A DNA stretch of 64,000 bases, from assembly GCF_011751745.2 (NCBI RefSeq), contig NZ_CP061170.1, positions 496,001 through 560,000 of the forward strand. The letters run 5' to 3'. Of this stretch, positions 1 through 8,884 are shown in pieces. A program made the position numbers and the translations under genes. The notes below the pieces were generated by a model that worked only from the letters and a program-made list of their open reading frames with translations, was not told where the DNA came from and did no database searches. Each line of letters opens with the position of its first letter. Positions within the stretch are counted from its first letter, which is position 1. This DNA is from Paramicrobacterium fandaimingii. Lineage in GTDB: Bacteria; Actinomycetota; Actinomycetes; Actinomycetales; Microbacteriaceae.

Positions 1-1
1 G

Positions 2-805
2 CTGGAGCCCGACCGCATCGACGAGATGCTCGCGAACGGGGAGTTCGCTAACGATGACGGCAAGCCGTTTCCCCCGGATGCCCCCTATGCGCCGCACACT
101 TTTGTGTGGTTTCACCGCGACCTGCGCGACGAGGTTGAGGTGCCGTTCGAGATCGACGTGCTGCACTGCGATGAGCGCATCGTCGTGATCGACAAACCGC
201 ACTTTCTCTCCACGATTCCGCGGGGGCGTCACGTGACGCAGAGCGTCGTCGTCAAGGCGAGGCGGATGCTGGGGATGCCACAGCTTGTTCCGGCGCACCG
301 GCTCGATCGCGTCACCGCTGGAGTGCTGCTGCTCACCGCATCCCGCGAATGGCGCGGTGCCTACCAGACGATGTTCGACCGCCGTGAGGTCGAGAAGGAG
401 TACGAGGCGATAGGGGATGCTCCGGGCGGCCGTGAGCTGCCAGCAACGGTGCGGAGCCACATCGTCAAGATTCACGGTGAGATGCGGGCATACGAGCTGC
501 CCGACCGCGAGCCGAACGCCGAAACACGCATCGAACTTGTCGAGCAGCGCGACGGTCTTGGCCGATACCGGGCGATTCCCCACACGGGTAAGACGCACCA
601 GATTCGTCTGCACATGAACGACCTGGGGCTGCCGATCGTGAACGATCCGTTCTATCCCGAGATTGTCGATGTCTCCATCGACGACTTCTCATCTCCGCTG
701 CAGCTGTTGGCGAAGACGCTGCGCTTCATCGACCCCGTCGATGGCACACCGCGTGAGTTTCAGAGCAGGCGAACTCTCGAGGAGTGGGCAGCCGTCACTC
801 GGTGA
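2..805 (+). CDS. RluA-family pseudouridine synthase, 5' end outside window
   Basis: Pseudouridine synthase expected to isomerise uridines in rRNA or tRNA. The reading frame is open from base 2, so the start codon and part of the N-terminus lie upstream of the window; an internal ATG at 26 is unlikely to be the true start. Visible family features are the catalytic segment PAHRLDRVTAGVLLLT, which carries the conserved HRLDR catalytic Asp, and the later GKTHQIRLHM motif typical of RluA/RluD enzymes. The residues before HRLDR (VVIDKPHFLSTIPRG) match the usual 'vvnKPaGl' strand. The gene converges on the lipoprotein gene and the two stop regions overlap by 11 bp. The exact RNA target cannot be assigned from sequence. 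Confidence 0.88.
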   Translation: MEPDRIDEMLANGEFANDDGKPFPPDAPYAPHTFVWFHRDLRDEVEVPFEIDVLHCDERIVVIDKPHFLSTIPRGRHVTQSVVVKARRMLGMPQLVPAHRLDRVTAGVLLLTASREWRGAYQTMFDRREVEKEYEAIGDAPGGRELPATVRSHIVKIHGEMRAYELPDREPNAETRIELVEQRDGLGRYRAIPHTGKTHQIRLHMNDLGLPIVNDPFYPEIVDVSIDDFSSPLQLLAKTLRFIDPVDGTPREFQSRRTLEEWAAVTR

Positions 806-1301
806 AGGGGCTGGCGTTCGGCACCCACGGGGTGTCGTTGTCGTGGTCTTCGGCGTATGCGGTCGGAACAAGAATCTGCCCGGGATAGATCGTGCTGCGG
901 CAGTCGAATCCGGGCTGCACATCGAGTGTCTCGATTTGCCACCAGCGGCGGTCGAAGCGGTCGCAGATGACGCTGGCGACGTCACCAGAGACGACTTCGT
1001 AATACCAATATCCTGCGTCGTCTTGCTGTGCTTCGCCCGATGCCCCCGTGCGCGCACCCAAGTCCTGAATCTCGGCAGGGTCGAATTCGGTGGCGGCATC
1101 CTCGTCTGAATCGCCCTCATCATCGTCGGCAGGGGCAGGAACCTGTGTGGGTTCGGCGACGACAGACGGCGTCGGGCGCGGGGCGGTGGTTTCAGCATCG
1201 CCCTGTGAATCAGAATCACCTGACGAGCAGCCGGCGATGGTGAGCACGAGCCCGAGCGACAGCGCGCATGCCAGCATCCGTGATCTGCCCGAGCGTCCCA
1301 T
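795..1301 (-). CDS. Secreted lipoprotein with C-terminal LysM-like domain
   Basis: Predicted cell-surface lipoprotein. A basic n-region (MGRSGRSR) and hydrophobic stretch end in the lipobox LTIAGC, so the Cys should be lipidated after signal cleavage. The next ~60 residues are a low-complexity Ser/Thr/Pro/Asp/Glu linker typical of wall-spanning spacers. The C-terminal ~50 residues (YYEVVSGDVASVICDRF ... YPGQILVP) look like a single LysM unit, a peptidoglycan-binding fold, with two Cys that could form a disulphide. The start at 1301 gives the shortest basic n-region; a GTG at 1331 is possible, and no clear Shine-Dalgarno decides it. No enzymatic domain is present, so a wall-binding or anchoring role is inference. 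Confidence 0.75.
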   Translation of the reverse strand: MGRSGRSRMLACALSLGLVLTIAGCSSGDSDSQGDAETTAPRPTPSVVAEPTQVPAPADDDEGDSDEDAATEFDPAEIQDLGARTGASGEAQQDDAGYWYYEVVSGDVASVICDRFDRRWWQIETLDVQPGFDCRSTIYPGQILVPTAYAEDHDNDTPWVPNASPFTE

Positions 1302-1394
1302 GCGGGGGACTCTACCAGCCGATCGTGGCACAGCTCACGCGTGAAACTCAGGCAGTATTGTTGCGTTAATCGCCACGGATTTTCGGAGGTGTGT

Positions 1395-2135
1395 GTGAGC
1401 GACTCAAACAACGTGACGTGGATCATCGGTGCCAGCTCGGGCGTGGGTGCCTCGAGCGCTGTCACACTCGCAGCATCCGGTCGCACGCTCGCGCTCAGCG
1501 GGCGTCGCGTCGATGCTCTCGACGAGGTGCGGTCGCGGGTAGAGCAGCAGGGCGGCTCGGCGCTTGTCGTTCCCATGGATGCTGCAGACGACGCATCGAC
1601 GCGCGACGCACTCGACCGTATCGCCGCGGACGCCGGTACGGTGAGCGAGGTGGTGTTCTGCGCGGGGCTCAATGTGCCGAAGCGCAATTGGGATCTGCTC
1701 GAGATCTCTGAGTTTCAGGCTGTCGTGGAGACGAATCTCACTTCCGTCGCGCGCGGCATTGCTGCGGTGCTGCCTGGCATGCGGACGAACGGTGGCGGAC
1801 GAGTTGTCGTCATCTCGTCGTGGGCTGGCTGGTCGTTCGGACGTGGTGCGGGCGTTGCGTATTCGGCGAGCAAGACCGGCCTTGCATTGCTGACCGAATC
1901 GCTCAATGACCAAGAGAGTGCCAATGGCATCAGCGCGACAGTCATCTGTCCTGGTGATATCGACACGGAGTTCGTTGACAAGAGGCCCACGGTTCCGGAT
2001 GCTGAGGCACGCAGCCGCATGCTCAGCCCAGACGACGTGGCACGTACTGTTGCGTTCGTGCTCGACTCGCCCGCCGAGGTCTGTGTCAATGAGCTGGTGA
2101 TTTCGCCCGTTCGCAGTCATTCCTATGGAAAATAG
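1395..2135 (+). CDS. Short-chain dehydrogenase/reductase (SDR) family oxidoreductase
   Basis: Classical SDR of 246 residues, the usual family length. The N-terminal Rossmann motif GASSGVG follows the first strand. NVPKRN replaces the usual NNAG region. The catalytic Ser lies in VVISSWAGW, followed by YSASK with the catalytic Tyr and Lys. The start is chosen as GTG 1395 because GGAGG at 1385-1389 sits 5 nt upstream; the ATG at 1341 would add residues of no family character. It is monocistronic between a divergent lipoprotein gene and the convergent HNH gene. Substrate is unknown; the class reduces or oxidises alcohols, sugars or ketones with NAD(P). Confidence 0.85.
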   Translation: MSDSNNVTWIIGASSGVGASSAVTLAASGRTLALSGRRVDALDEVRSRVEQQGGSALVVPMDAADDASTRDALDRIAADAGTVSEVVFCAGLNVPKRNWDLLEISEFQAVVETNLTSVARGIAAVLPGMRTNGGGRVVVISSWAGWSFGRGAGVAYSASKTGLALLTESLNDQESANGISATVICPGDIDTEFVDKRPTVPDAEARSRMLSPDDVARTVAFVLDSPAEVCVNELVISPVRSHSYGK

Positions 2136-2282
2136 CAGGCAATTTTGACGGCTTACCGGAACTGTCGGTTCAACTGTGGCGTGACTCATGGTTTCTGCAT
2201 GCGGATGGCTTGAGAGAGCACACGTCGTAGCGCTTCGAGCTGTGTGACTCGTGCGTTGGGTGTGTCGGGGCCGCCGCGTACG

Positions 2283-3746
2283 TCAGGTGCGCGGCCCGGT
2301 ATCTCGATGATCGTCTGGAGGGTCACTGTTGTCGTCTTCGTTGTCTGTGATGCGGCGTCGCCGTCCTAGATACCGTCGGTTCACATACCAGCCTGGTGGG
2401 GTCAGTCTGGGGTGGCCGTTTTTGTCGCGGGAGAGGGACCATTCGCCGCGTTCCAGCAATCTGTGGTGATACCAGCAGACGATCAGGCCATTTGCAACAT
2501 CTGTTCGGCCGCCGTTTTCCCATCTTTGCACGTGATGCGCTTCACACAGCCACGCCGGAATGTCACAGTCGGCAGCCGCGCAGGTGTTCCCATCACGAGC
2601 AATCAACGCCAAACGTTGCTTCGCGGTGAACAACCGTTGCGCGTGCCCGAAGTTCAACACGTCGCCGTGTTCGTCAATGTGCACCTGGCGGGTGTCGCCA
2701 TCGCACTGCATCTGTGTCACAAACGACATCGGCAACGGTGCTGGTGTTCCCGGTGACCAGGCAGCACCGGTACCGGCGTCGAGGTCCTCGTTCTTCACGG
2801 TGACCATCACCGTGGGACCGCGGCCGTGGAGTTTCGGTGTGGACGTCATCTTCCCCACACCGGCGATCATCGCGGTGAACGCGTCTGCGCGTTCCTGCGG
2901 CTTCGACCGGGGTTCCGATTCCTGGCCGTGCGCGGAGAGTTCCTCGGTGTGCATGAACGTTGGTGAGGTTCTCTTCGACATGCACGCGTCAAACACGGGT
3001 GTCACCTGCGCTGCCTGTTCCGGTGAGAGCACACCGGTGATCTTCATTGACCCGTCGTCTTGGTGTTTGAAGACCAGTTTTCGTGCCTCGTGGAGTTCTT
3101 CTGCTGTGGGTTCGACACCGTCAGGGTCCAGAGCGACACGGAACACGCGGGCCTGCTGCCGCACAGCATCCGCCGTGAACGGCACTTCACCGAACGCACC
3201 CGTCGCATTACCGATCAGAGTCTTCTCGGCCCAGTCGATCTGCTCCGGCGCCACCCGGGGCAGGACAGGTGCCAACGTCGACGTGATCGACTCGGCAACA
3301 TCCAGACCAATCGTGCCCTCCGACAACGCCTGCGCCGTCTGAGCAAACACGGGCTCGAGAGGTAGCCCGATGTCTGAGACTCGCGGTGTTGTGTGTTTCG
3401 CGACAGTCGCGAACCGATACGCGGTGGAGTTCTTCGCCCCCGTGATCACCTCAAACAATGCTGTGGGGCTCTTCGCCCCGTGACGGGCAGCGAGACCATC
3501 AAAACCGGCATCCGTGTCAGAACGGCGGGCAATATCTCCGACGTTGCCGACTTGCTGGCCTTCGATAATGCGGGTGATGTTGCTGAGAAGCCCCGTATAG
3601 GTCAACAGGGTATCGGCAGTGAGCGCTGCTGGGTCGATCGAGGCCAGCTCTGCAGCACCGGCCAGAGTCTTCTCCGCGGCACGCACAGCAACAGCATCCG
3701 GACCCTCATTGGGTTCGAAACCAGGTGCCGCGACTGCTTCGTGCAT
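2283..3746 (-). CDS. DUF222 / 13E12-type protein with C-terminal HNH endonuclease domain
   Basis: A 487-residue member of the DUF222-HNH family that occurs in many copies in actinobacterial genomes. The first ~340 residues are the helical DUF222 region. The HNH module occupies roughly residues 385-430, with CAAADCD, then CEAHHVQRW with the catalytic His pair, then the N of GRTDVANGL and CWYHHRLL. All core HNH residues are present, so nuclease activity is possible, but the family's function is not established. ATG 3746 is chosen over an upstream 3884 start because the extra 46 residues are basic and uninformative. The C-terminus is an acidic disordered tail. No flanking repeats suggest mobility. 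Confidence 0.85.
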   Translation of the reverse strand: MHEAVAAPGFEPNEGPDAVAVRAAEKTLAGAAELASIDPAALTADTLLTYTGLLSNITRIIEGQQVGNVGDIARRSDTDAGFDGLAARHGAKSPTALFEVITGAKNSTAYRFATVAKHTTPRVSDIGLPLEPVFAQTAQALSEGTIGLDVAESITSTLAPVLPRVAPEQIDWAEKTLIGNATGAFGEVPFTADAVRQQARVFRVALDPDGVEPTAEELHEARKLVFKHQDDGSMKITGVLSPEQAAQVTPVFDACMSKRTSPTFMHTEELSAHGQESEPRSKPQERADAFTAMIAGVGKMTSTPKLHGRGPTVMVTVKNEDLDAGTGAAWSPGTPAPLPMSFVTQMQCDGDTRQVHIDEHGDVLNFGHAQRLFTAKQRLALIARDGNTCAAADCDIPAWLCEAHHVQRWENGGRTDVANGLIVCWYHHRLLERGEWSLSRDKNGHPRLTPPGWYVNRRYLGRRRRITDNEDDNSDPPDDHRDTGPRT

Positions 3747-3920
3747 GACCAAAGTATCGCAGGACCCACCGACACGCCCACCGACAGAACACCCGGTCAC
3801 ACACCCATTGTGGATAACTCGACAAAGTTTCTGCCTGTGGACGAAGAAGCGAGCAGACAGGTCTTCGACAGGGGCCAGAGCCAAAGGGCTGGCCAGCGCG
3901 CGAAGGAGTTGCGAGCGTTG

Positions 3921-4742
3921 TTAGTCTCGCAACGAGTCGCGAGGAGAGCGGCTCTCAAGAAGGTGCTCTACCTCTGCGAGGGTCGCGAACATGATGTCGT
4001 TCACGGCCTTCTGCGCAGCATCCGGATTCTTGCTCGCCAGCGCCTCGGCCAGTTCGACGTGGCGCCCAGCCGACGCTGAATCGAGGCTCTGCGCCGTGGA
4101 GTACGAACGCGAGGCATTGCTGCCGCGAATGTGCAGCGCCGTCGAGACGGTGTCGGCAAACTGGCCGATCACCGCATTGCCTGTGCCCTCAAGCATGAGC
4201 CGGTGGAGGGTTGCATCGGCGGCGAAGAATGTGTGCGGATCGCGGTCTTTGTACGCGCGTTGCATCGCATAGCCAGCCTCGACAACGGCTGCGCGGGCCT
4301 CATCGCTCATGCGCAGCGCGGCGAAATGCGCTGCGGCATGCTCGATGCCGAGTCGCAGCTCAAGCAGCTCGTACATCTGCTGCAGGTACTCGGGACCTTC
4401 GCCGCGCCACTGCACGACGTGGGGGTTCAGCAGGTCCCACTGGTCGCGCGGCTGCACGCGTGTTCCGCGCTGAGGTCGAGATTCGACGAGCCCCATGGAG
4501 CTGAGTGTGCGGATGCCCTCGCGCACGACGGAGCGCGAGATGTCGAGCTGTTCGCACACCTGCTCTGCGTAGATGATCGACCCGATCGGGAGCTCACCCG
4601 TGACGATCTGCTGCCCGATGACGTCGACGACGCGGTCGTAGAGCCCGTGGCCGCGTCGTGCGTTGAAGCGCGTGCGAGGCGGGGGCAACGGTGGCACATC
4701 TGATCGCCACCTGATGGCGCCGCGTTCGTCATCTGTGGTCAT
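3921..4742 (-). CDS. GntR-family transcriptional regulator, FadR/FCD subfamily
   Basis: Ligand-responsive repressor of 273 residues. The winged helix lies at about residues 35-100 (YDRVVDVIGQQIVTGELPIG ... SRSVVREGIRTLSSMGLV ... RPQRGTRV), with the classic recognition helix of GntR proteins. The C-terminal ~130 residues are the all-helical FCD effector domain, with conserved Asp/His positions (FFAADATLHRLML) that usually bind a metal and an organic acid. It lies 32 nt downstream of the SDR gene in the same direction, so the two form an operon read away from the ABC transporter operon. Inference: it represses both units through the AT-rich palindromes at 5611-5640, with a sugar acid or polyol derivative as inducer. 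Confidence 0.9.
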   Translation of the reverse strand: MTTDDERGAIRWRSDVPPLPPPRTRFNARRGHGLYDRVVDVIGQQIVTGELPIGSIIYAEQVCEQLDISRSVVREGIRTLSSMGLVESRPQRGTRVQPRDQWDLLNPHVVQWRGEGPEYLQQMYELLELRLGIEHAAAHFAALRMSDEARAAVVEAGYAMQRAYKDRDPHTFFAADATLHRLMLEGTGNAVIGQFADTVSTALHIRGSNASRSYSTAQSLDSASAGRHVELAEALASKNPDAAQKAVNDIMFATLAEVEHLLESRSPRDSLRD

Positions 4743-4774
4743 GCGCCGTCTCCCTCCTCCGCTGTCTTCACGTC

Positions 4775-5560
4775 TCAGTCTGTGTGGTATGCCTCTGATG
4801 GAATCTGCGTAGCGAGTTTGCCGCCGCTCACATCGATGAGCGACCCGGTAATGTATGACGCCTGGTCAGAGGCGAGAAAGCAAATCAGGTTCGCGATGTC
4901 GTCCGTACTGCCCCAGCGTCGCAGCGTCAGGGTGTCGAGAAGTTCGCTCTGCTTGTCGTCGGGGAGCTCGGCGAAGTGATTCATCTGTGTGGGGATCATT
5001 CCTGGCGCATATGCGTTCACGGTGATATTCCACGGCCCCAGCTCACCCGCGAGACCTCGAGTGAAGTGGGCGACCGCCGCCTTCGACGTGGCGTAGGCGA
5101 CGCTGCGAACGCGCGGCGAGATCGCGGCAAATGATGCCGCATTGATGATGCGGCCTGCGCGTTGCTTCTTCATGTACGGTGCCACGGCCTTGCACATGAG
5201 GAACGTGCCTTTCACATTCACATCCTGAATGACGTCCCAGGTGCTCTCGTCGAGCTCATCGATGGGCGCATCGCCGACAACGCCCGCGTTGTTGACAAGA
5301 ATGTCGATGCGACCGAGCGCCGTGTGTGCGTCGGCAAGCAGCTCGGCAATGCGGCCGGCGTCGCGCACGTCGCACGTGTATCCGAGTGAAAGCGGATCGA
5401 TGGCTGCGAGCTCGTTGGTGACGTTTGCGATGTCATCGCTGTTGACGTCGCAGGCGACAACGTGCACGCCTTCGCGAGCGAGGGAAAGTGCGATATCCCG
5501 GCCTATTCCGCGGCCAGCCCCGGTGATGACGGCGACCTTGTCGCCCAGATCTATGTGCAT
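4775..5560 (-). CDS. SDR-family oxidoreductase, likely polyol or sugar-acid dehydrogenase
   Basis: Classical 261-residue SDR. TGAGRGIG at about residues 14-21 binds the nucleotide; the Asp ending strand 2 (VVACDVNSDD) favours NAD over NADP. NNAG is at about residues 90-93, the catalytic Ser lies in NAASFAAIS, and the Tyr/Lys in YATSK. The gene is read divergently from the sugar ABC transporter-alcohol dehydrogenase operon and co-transcribed with the GntR regulator behind it. This arrangement (two dehydrogenases, one importer, one GntR) suggests sequential oxidation of an imported polyol or sugar. The specific substrate cannot be read from sequence. Confidence 0.87.
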   Translation of the reverse strand: MHIDLGDKVAVITGAGRGIGRDIALSLAREGVHVVACDVNSDDIANVTNELAAIDPLSLGYTCDVRDAGRIAELLADAHTALGRIDILVNNAGVVGDAPIDELDESTWDVIQDVNVKGTFLMCKAVAPYMKKQRAGRIINAASFAAISPRVRSVAYATSKAAVAHFTRGLAGELGPWNITVNAYAPGMIPTQMNHFAELPDDKQSELLDTLTLRRWGSTDDIANLICFLASDQASYITGSLIDVSGGKLATQIPSEAYHTD

Positions 5561-5610
5561 GTCGGCTCCATTGCCCCGTGACGCCCTGCGGTCACGTTTT
5601 GATCACGTCA

Positions 5611-5640
5611 TTGATACGTAATACTTATTGTATATACCCT
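5611..5640. promoter_or_regulatory. Divergent control region with AT-rich palindromes, candidate GntR operator
   Basis: A sharp AT-rich island in the 138-bp gap between the divergent SDR and ABC transporter genes. It holds ATAC-N5-GTAT (5621-5624 and 5630-5633) overlapping a perfect 8-bp palindrome GTATATAC (5630-5637), plus a further GATAC at 5613-5617. FadR-type GntR proteins bind short AT-rich inverted repeats of this kind. The position between both units and the adjacent GntR gene make this the best operator candidate. Direct binding is inference. Confidence 0.55.
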
Positions 5641-5698
5641 AGAGACTGACGACGCATCAGTGTCTGCCACAGTGCAAGGAAGCACAGGAGGTCAAGCA

Positions 5699-6997
5699 AT
5701 GAAGTTTGGATCGGCAAAGCGAGTCGTGGCCCTAGCCGCGGCAGCGCTGCTCAGCGCAGGCGTACTCACCGCCTGCAGCAGTGGCGGTGGTGGAGACGAC
5801 GGAGGATCGAAGACCCTCAACGTCACCCTCGCCAATCACGTCTGGACTGACGTGATCACGAAGAAGATCTCGGAGTTCGAGAAGGAATCGGGCCTCAAAG
5901 TTGTCGTCAATCAGCTGAGTGAAGATCAGCTCGTCGACAACTACAAGGTGAAGCTCAACGCAGGGTCAAGTGACGTCGACGTCATGATGTACCGACCGCT
6001 GCAGGTAGGAAAGCTCTTCGGTCAGAGCGGCTACTTCGCCGACATCACCGACAAGGTGAATGACGCGGGGGACTGGAACTGGGATGACTTCCAGTCCGGG
6101 CCCGTTGGCTTGACCACGTACGAGGACAAGGTCGTCGGAGTTCCGATGATCACCGAGAACGAGATGGTCTACTACCGCAAGGATCTTCTGGAGAAGTCGG
6201 GCCTTGAGGTTCCGACGACGATGGACGAGCTGATGAATGCGGCAAAGACCATCAAGGAAGACAACGATGGTGTCGCGGGAATCGTCATGCGCAGTCAGGC
6301 CTCGGCCGCTGTCACGCAGTTCTCTGGATTCCTCTACAGCTTCGGCGGTACGTGGGAAGACGACGACGGCAACTCGACAATCGGCAGCGATGAGGCGAAG
6401 GAAGCCTACGCGTACTACGGCAAGCTGCTGCACGACTATGGCCCCGACCAGATCAGCACAGACATGAGCTGGCCTGAGGCTGCGGCGATCTTCGCGCAGG
6501 GCAACGCCGGGTTCTGGATCGACGCATCGAGTCTCTACGAGAACGTGGTGAGCCCCGACAAGTCGAAGATCGGTGACCAGGTTGGGTTCACACCGTTCCC
6601 TGAGGGGCCTGCAGGGTCAAAGCCGTACAACGTGGCGGCGTGGGCCCTCGGCATCAACGCGGCATCGCAGAATCAGGACAACGCGTGGAAGTTCATCAAG
6701 TGGGCGACGAGCCCCGAGATGACGCTGGCGATTCAGCAGGAAGGCGTTCCGAGCGCCCGCACCTCGGTGTGGGAGAACCCGGAAGGCACCTCCAGCTTCC
6801 CCGAGGAGCTTGCGAAGGCCATCAACGTCAACGGTAAGAACGGCGTCGGAAACGACAGGCCGCTCGTTGTCGGCGTTGCCGAGGCACGCGAGATCGTCGG
6901 CGCCCCGATCGTCGAGGCGATCACCGGTGGCGACTCGGATGCCGCGGCCGACGCTGCGAACAAGAAGTTCCAGGAACTCCTGGATTCCGAGAAGTAG
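5699..6997 (+). CDS. Carbohydrate ABC transporter substrate-binding lipoprotein (family 1)
   Basis: Extracellular sugar-binding lipoprotein of 432 residues. A short signal ends in the lipobox LTACSSGG and a Gly/Ser/Asp linker follows. The remainder is an SBP_bac_1-type fold like the maltose and polyol binders. The start ATG 5699 has AGGAGG at 5686-5691, 7 nt upstream, which rules out the in-frame ATG at 5660. It is the first gene of a four-gene operon (binding protein, two permeases, zinc dehydrogenase), and its stop is followed by a strong hairpin at 7016-7052 that probably raises its expression over the permeases. No ATPase gene is in the operon, so a shared MsmX-type ATPase is presumed. 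Confidence 0.92.
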   Translation: MKFGSAKRVVALAAAALLSAGVLTACSSGGGGDDGGSKTLNVTLANHVWTDVITKKISEFEKESGLKVVVNQLSEDQLVDNYKVKLNAGSSDVDVMMYRPLQVGKLFGQSGYFADITDKVNDAGDWNWDDFQSGPVGLTTYEDKVVGVPMITENEMVYYRKDLLEKSGLEVPTTMDELMNAAKTIKEDNDGVAGIVMRSQASAAVTQFSGFLYSFGGTWEDDDGNSTIGSDEAKEAYAYYGKLLHDYGPDQISTDMSWPEAAAIFAQGNAGFWIDASSLYENVVSPDKSKIGDQVGFTPFPEGPAGSKPYNVAAWALGINAASQNQDNAWKFIKWATSPEMTLAIQQEGVPSARTSVWENPEGTSSFPEELAKAINVNGKNGVGNDRPLVVGVAEAREIVGAPIVEAITGGDSDAAADAANKKFQELLDSEK

Positions 6998-7015
6998 TTG
7001 ACACTGAAGTAGGCG

Positions 7016-7052
7016 GCGGATGCTGGTGCTCACTCCGAGTGCCAGCATCCGC
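7016..7052 (+). terminator. Intercistronic hairpin after the binding-protein gene
   Basis: Perfect 11-bp inverted repeat GCGGATGCTGG (7016-7026) and CCAGCATCCGC (7042-7052) with a 15-nt loop that itself contains CACT/AGTG. It has no T-tract. It lies between the binding-protein stop and the first permease, where such stems usually act as partial terminators or 3' stabilisers giving excess binding protein. Confidence 0.7.
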
Positions 7053-7084
7053 TCTCCCCTCGCCGATATGAACGAGTGAGACGA

Positions 7085-8008
7085 ATGACAACGACGTCGC
7101 TGAACCAGCTTTCGGGCAAAGAACGGTTCTCACGGTGGGTGAACGCCCGTCGCAAATGGATCTTCGCCGCCCCCGCCATGATCTTCACCGCCATCCTGAT
7201 CGGTTTTCCGATCGGGTGGACTCTGTACTTGAGCGTCACGGATGCCAAGGGATCCGTGCGTTCTCCCGCCGATTTCATCGGGTTCGAGAATTACCTCGAC
7301 GTGCTGACAGACGTCGATCGCTTCTGGCCCGCCGCATTGCGCACGGGCGTCTTCACGTTCGGTGCACTCGCGGTAGAGCTCATCGCGGGAATGTGCATTG
7401 CGCTTCTGCTGTGGCGCCCGTTCAAGGCGCAGAAGTGGGTTCGCGTAGCGATTCTTTTGCCCTTTGTCGCAACTCCCGTCGCCATCGCGATGATGTGGCG
7501 ACTGATCTTCGACCCGAACATCGGCTTTGCAAACAGGCTTCTGGGCTGGGTGGGCATACCCCCGCAACCGTGGTTCTCTGAACCGGCGACGACGCTGCCG
7601 ACGCTGATGTTCGTCGACATCTGGGAGTTCACCCCGATGATCGCGATCATTCTGCTCGCCGGGCTGACGTCGCTGTCTGACGAGCCAGACGAAGCGGCGC
7701 GCATCGACGGAGCAAACGCCTGGCAGCGCTTTTGGTTCGTGACACTTCCGCTGCTTCGGCCGGTTGTGCTCGTTGCCGTTTTGCTGCGCTCGATCGACGC
7801 GCTCAAGACATTCGACCTGCTCTATGTCGTGAAGGGTCAGGGCGGTGGGTCATTCCACGAGGCCGAGACGCTCAACATCTACGTGTATGGACTGAGCTTC
7901 AAATACAACGACTTCGGAACAGCATCCGCCGTTCTGATCATCTTCTTCTTGATGATTCTGTTCGTGATGTGGTTACTGACGTTCCGGCGTAAGGGGGCAA
8001 AGCTGTGA
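7085..8008 (+). CDS. Carbohydrate ABC transporter permease (MalF/UgpA type)
   Basis: Integral membrane subunit of about 307 residues with six hydrophobic segments. The cytoplasmic EAA loop is at EPDEAARIDGANAWQRFWFVTLP, where the conserved EAA...G contacts the ATPase. The start is either GTG 7076 or ATG 7085; neither has a strong ribosome site, and the ATG is preferred. The stop overlaps the next permease start by 4 nt (GTGA), showing translational coupling. It works with the binding protein upstream and the MalG-type permease downstream to import a sugar or polyol. Confidence 0.9.
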   Translation: MTTTSLNQLSGKERFSRWVNARRKWIFAAPAMIFTAILIGFPIGWTLYLSVTDAKGSVRSPADFIGFENYLDVLTDVDRFWPAALRTGVFTFGALAVELIAGMCIALLLWRPFKAQKWVRVAILLPFVATPVAIAMMWRLIFDPNIGFANRLLGWVGIPPQPWFSEPATTLPTLMFVDIWEFTPMIAIILLAGLTSLSDEPDEAARIDGANAWQRFWFVTLPLLRPVVLVAVLLRSIDALKTFDLLYVVKGQGGGSFHEAETLNIYVYGLSFKYNDFGTASAVLIIFFLMILFVMWLLTFRRKGAKL

Positions 8009-8880
8009 GCACAACGATGACACAGAAGAATTCTGGGCAGGCGGTTCCCGTGAGGCACAAGCGACCCGCGCGGCGGAGAGCCTACAGCGCCTTCCGCGGC
8101 ACGATGATCGTGCTCGTCGTTCTTGCATTTCTGGTTCCGCTTGCCTGGATGGTGATGGCGTCGTTCAAGACGAACGTCGACATTCACGACACCTCGAAGT
8201 CGTTTATCTTCACGCCGATTCTCGATAACTATTCGCACGTTCTCGGAAACGACAATTACCTCGGGTTCGTCTGGAACAGCTTTTGGGTGGCGTTCTGCTC
8301 AACGGGCATTTCGTTGCTGATCGGGGTGCCAGCGGCATACTCGATGAGCCGCTTCAACATGCAGAAGTCGGCGCTGCTCGTGCTGCTTGCGCGCATCATT
8401 CCGGGCGTCAGCCTGCTGGTGCCGTGGTATTACGTGTTCGCCAACCTCGGCTGGGTCGGCGGTTACGGCGTGCTGATCGTCTCGCACATGTTCATTCTCA
8501 TTCCGATCAGCGTGTACATCATGATGTCGTTCTTCGACTCAATGCCGATCGAACTCGAGGAGGCATCGCTCGTCGATGGGCTGACGCCGATCGGCGCGTT
8601 CTTGCGCATTCTGCTGCCGTTGTCCGTTCCGGGCATCGCGACAGCCGGCATCCTGTCGTTCATCTTCTCGTGGAACAACTTCATGTTCGCGCTCGTGCTC
8701 TCAGGGGCCAACACGAAGACGCTGCCCGTCGCCGTGTTCGACTTCGTGTCGTACGCGAGCATCGACTGGGGCGCGATCATGGCGGCGGCGTGCATCATGA
8801 CGCTGCCGATCATCGTGATCGCGCTGTTTGCCCAGAAGTACATCGTGTCTGGCCTCACGGCCGGCGCGACAAAGGGGTAA
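8005..8880 (+). CDS. Carbohydrate ABC transporter permease (MalG type)
   Basis: Second membrane subunit, 291 residues and six predicted transmembrane helices, starting at GTG 8005 inside the stop of the previous gene. The EAA loop is visible as PIELEEASLVDGLTPIGAFLRILLP, the MalG-class pattern EEAAxxDG. It heterodimerises with the upstream permease. The zinc dehydrogenase starts 5 nt after the stop, so transport and first oxidation are genetically coupled. Confidence 0.9.
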   Translation: MSTTMTQKNSGQAVPVRHKRPARRRAYSAFRGTMIVLVVLAFLVPLAWMVMASFKTNVDIHDTSKSFIFTPILDNYSHVLGNDNYLGFVWNSFWVAFCSTGISLLIGVPAAYSMSRFNMQKSALLVLLARIIPGVSLLVPWYYVFANLGWVGGYGVLIVSHMFILIPISVYIMMSFFDSMPIELEEASLVDGLTPIGAFLRILLPLSVPGIATAGILSFIFSWNNFMFALVLSGANTKTLPVAVFDFVSYASIDWGAIMAAACIMTLPIIVIALFAQKYIVSGLTAGATKG

Positions 8881-8884
8881 CCGG

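Noticed and set aside
2283..3746. DUF222/HNH gene as a homing endonuclease or mobile element
   Set aside because: No intron, intein, terminal repeats or target duplication is visible; the family is a common resident of actinobacterial chromosomes.
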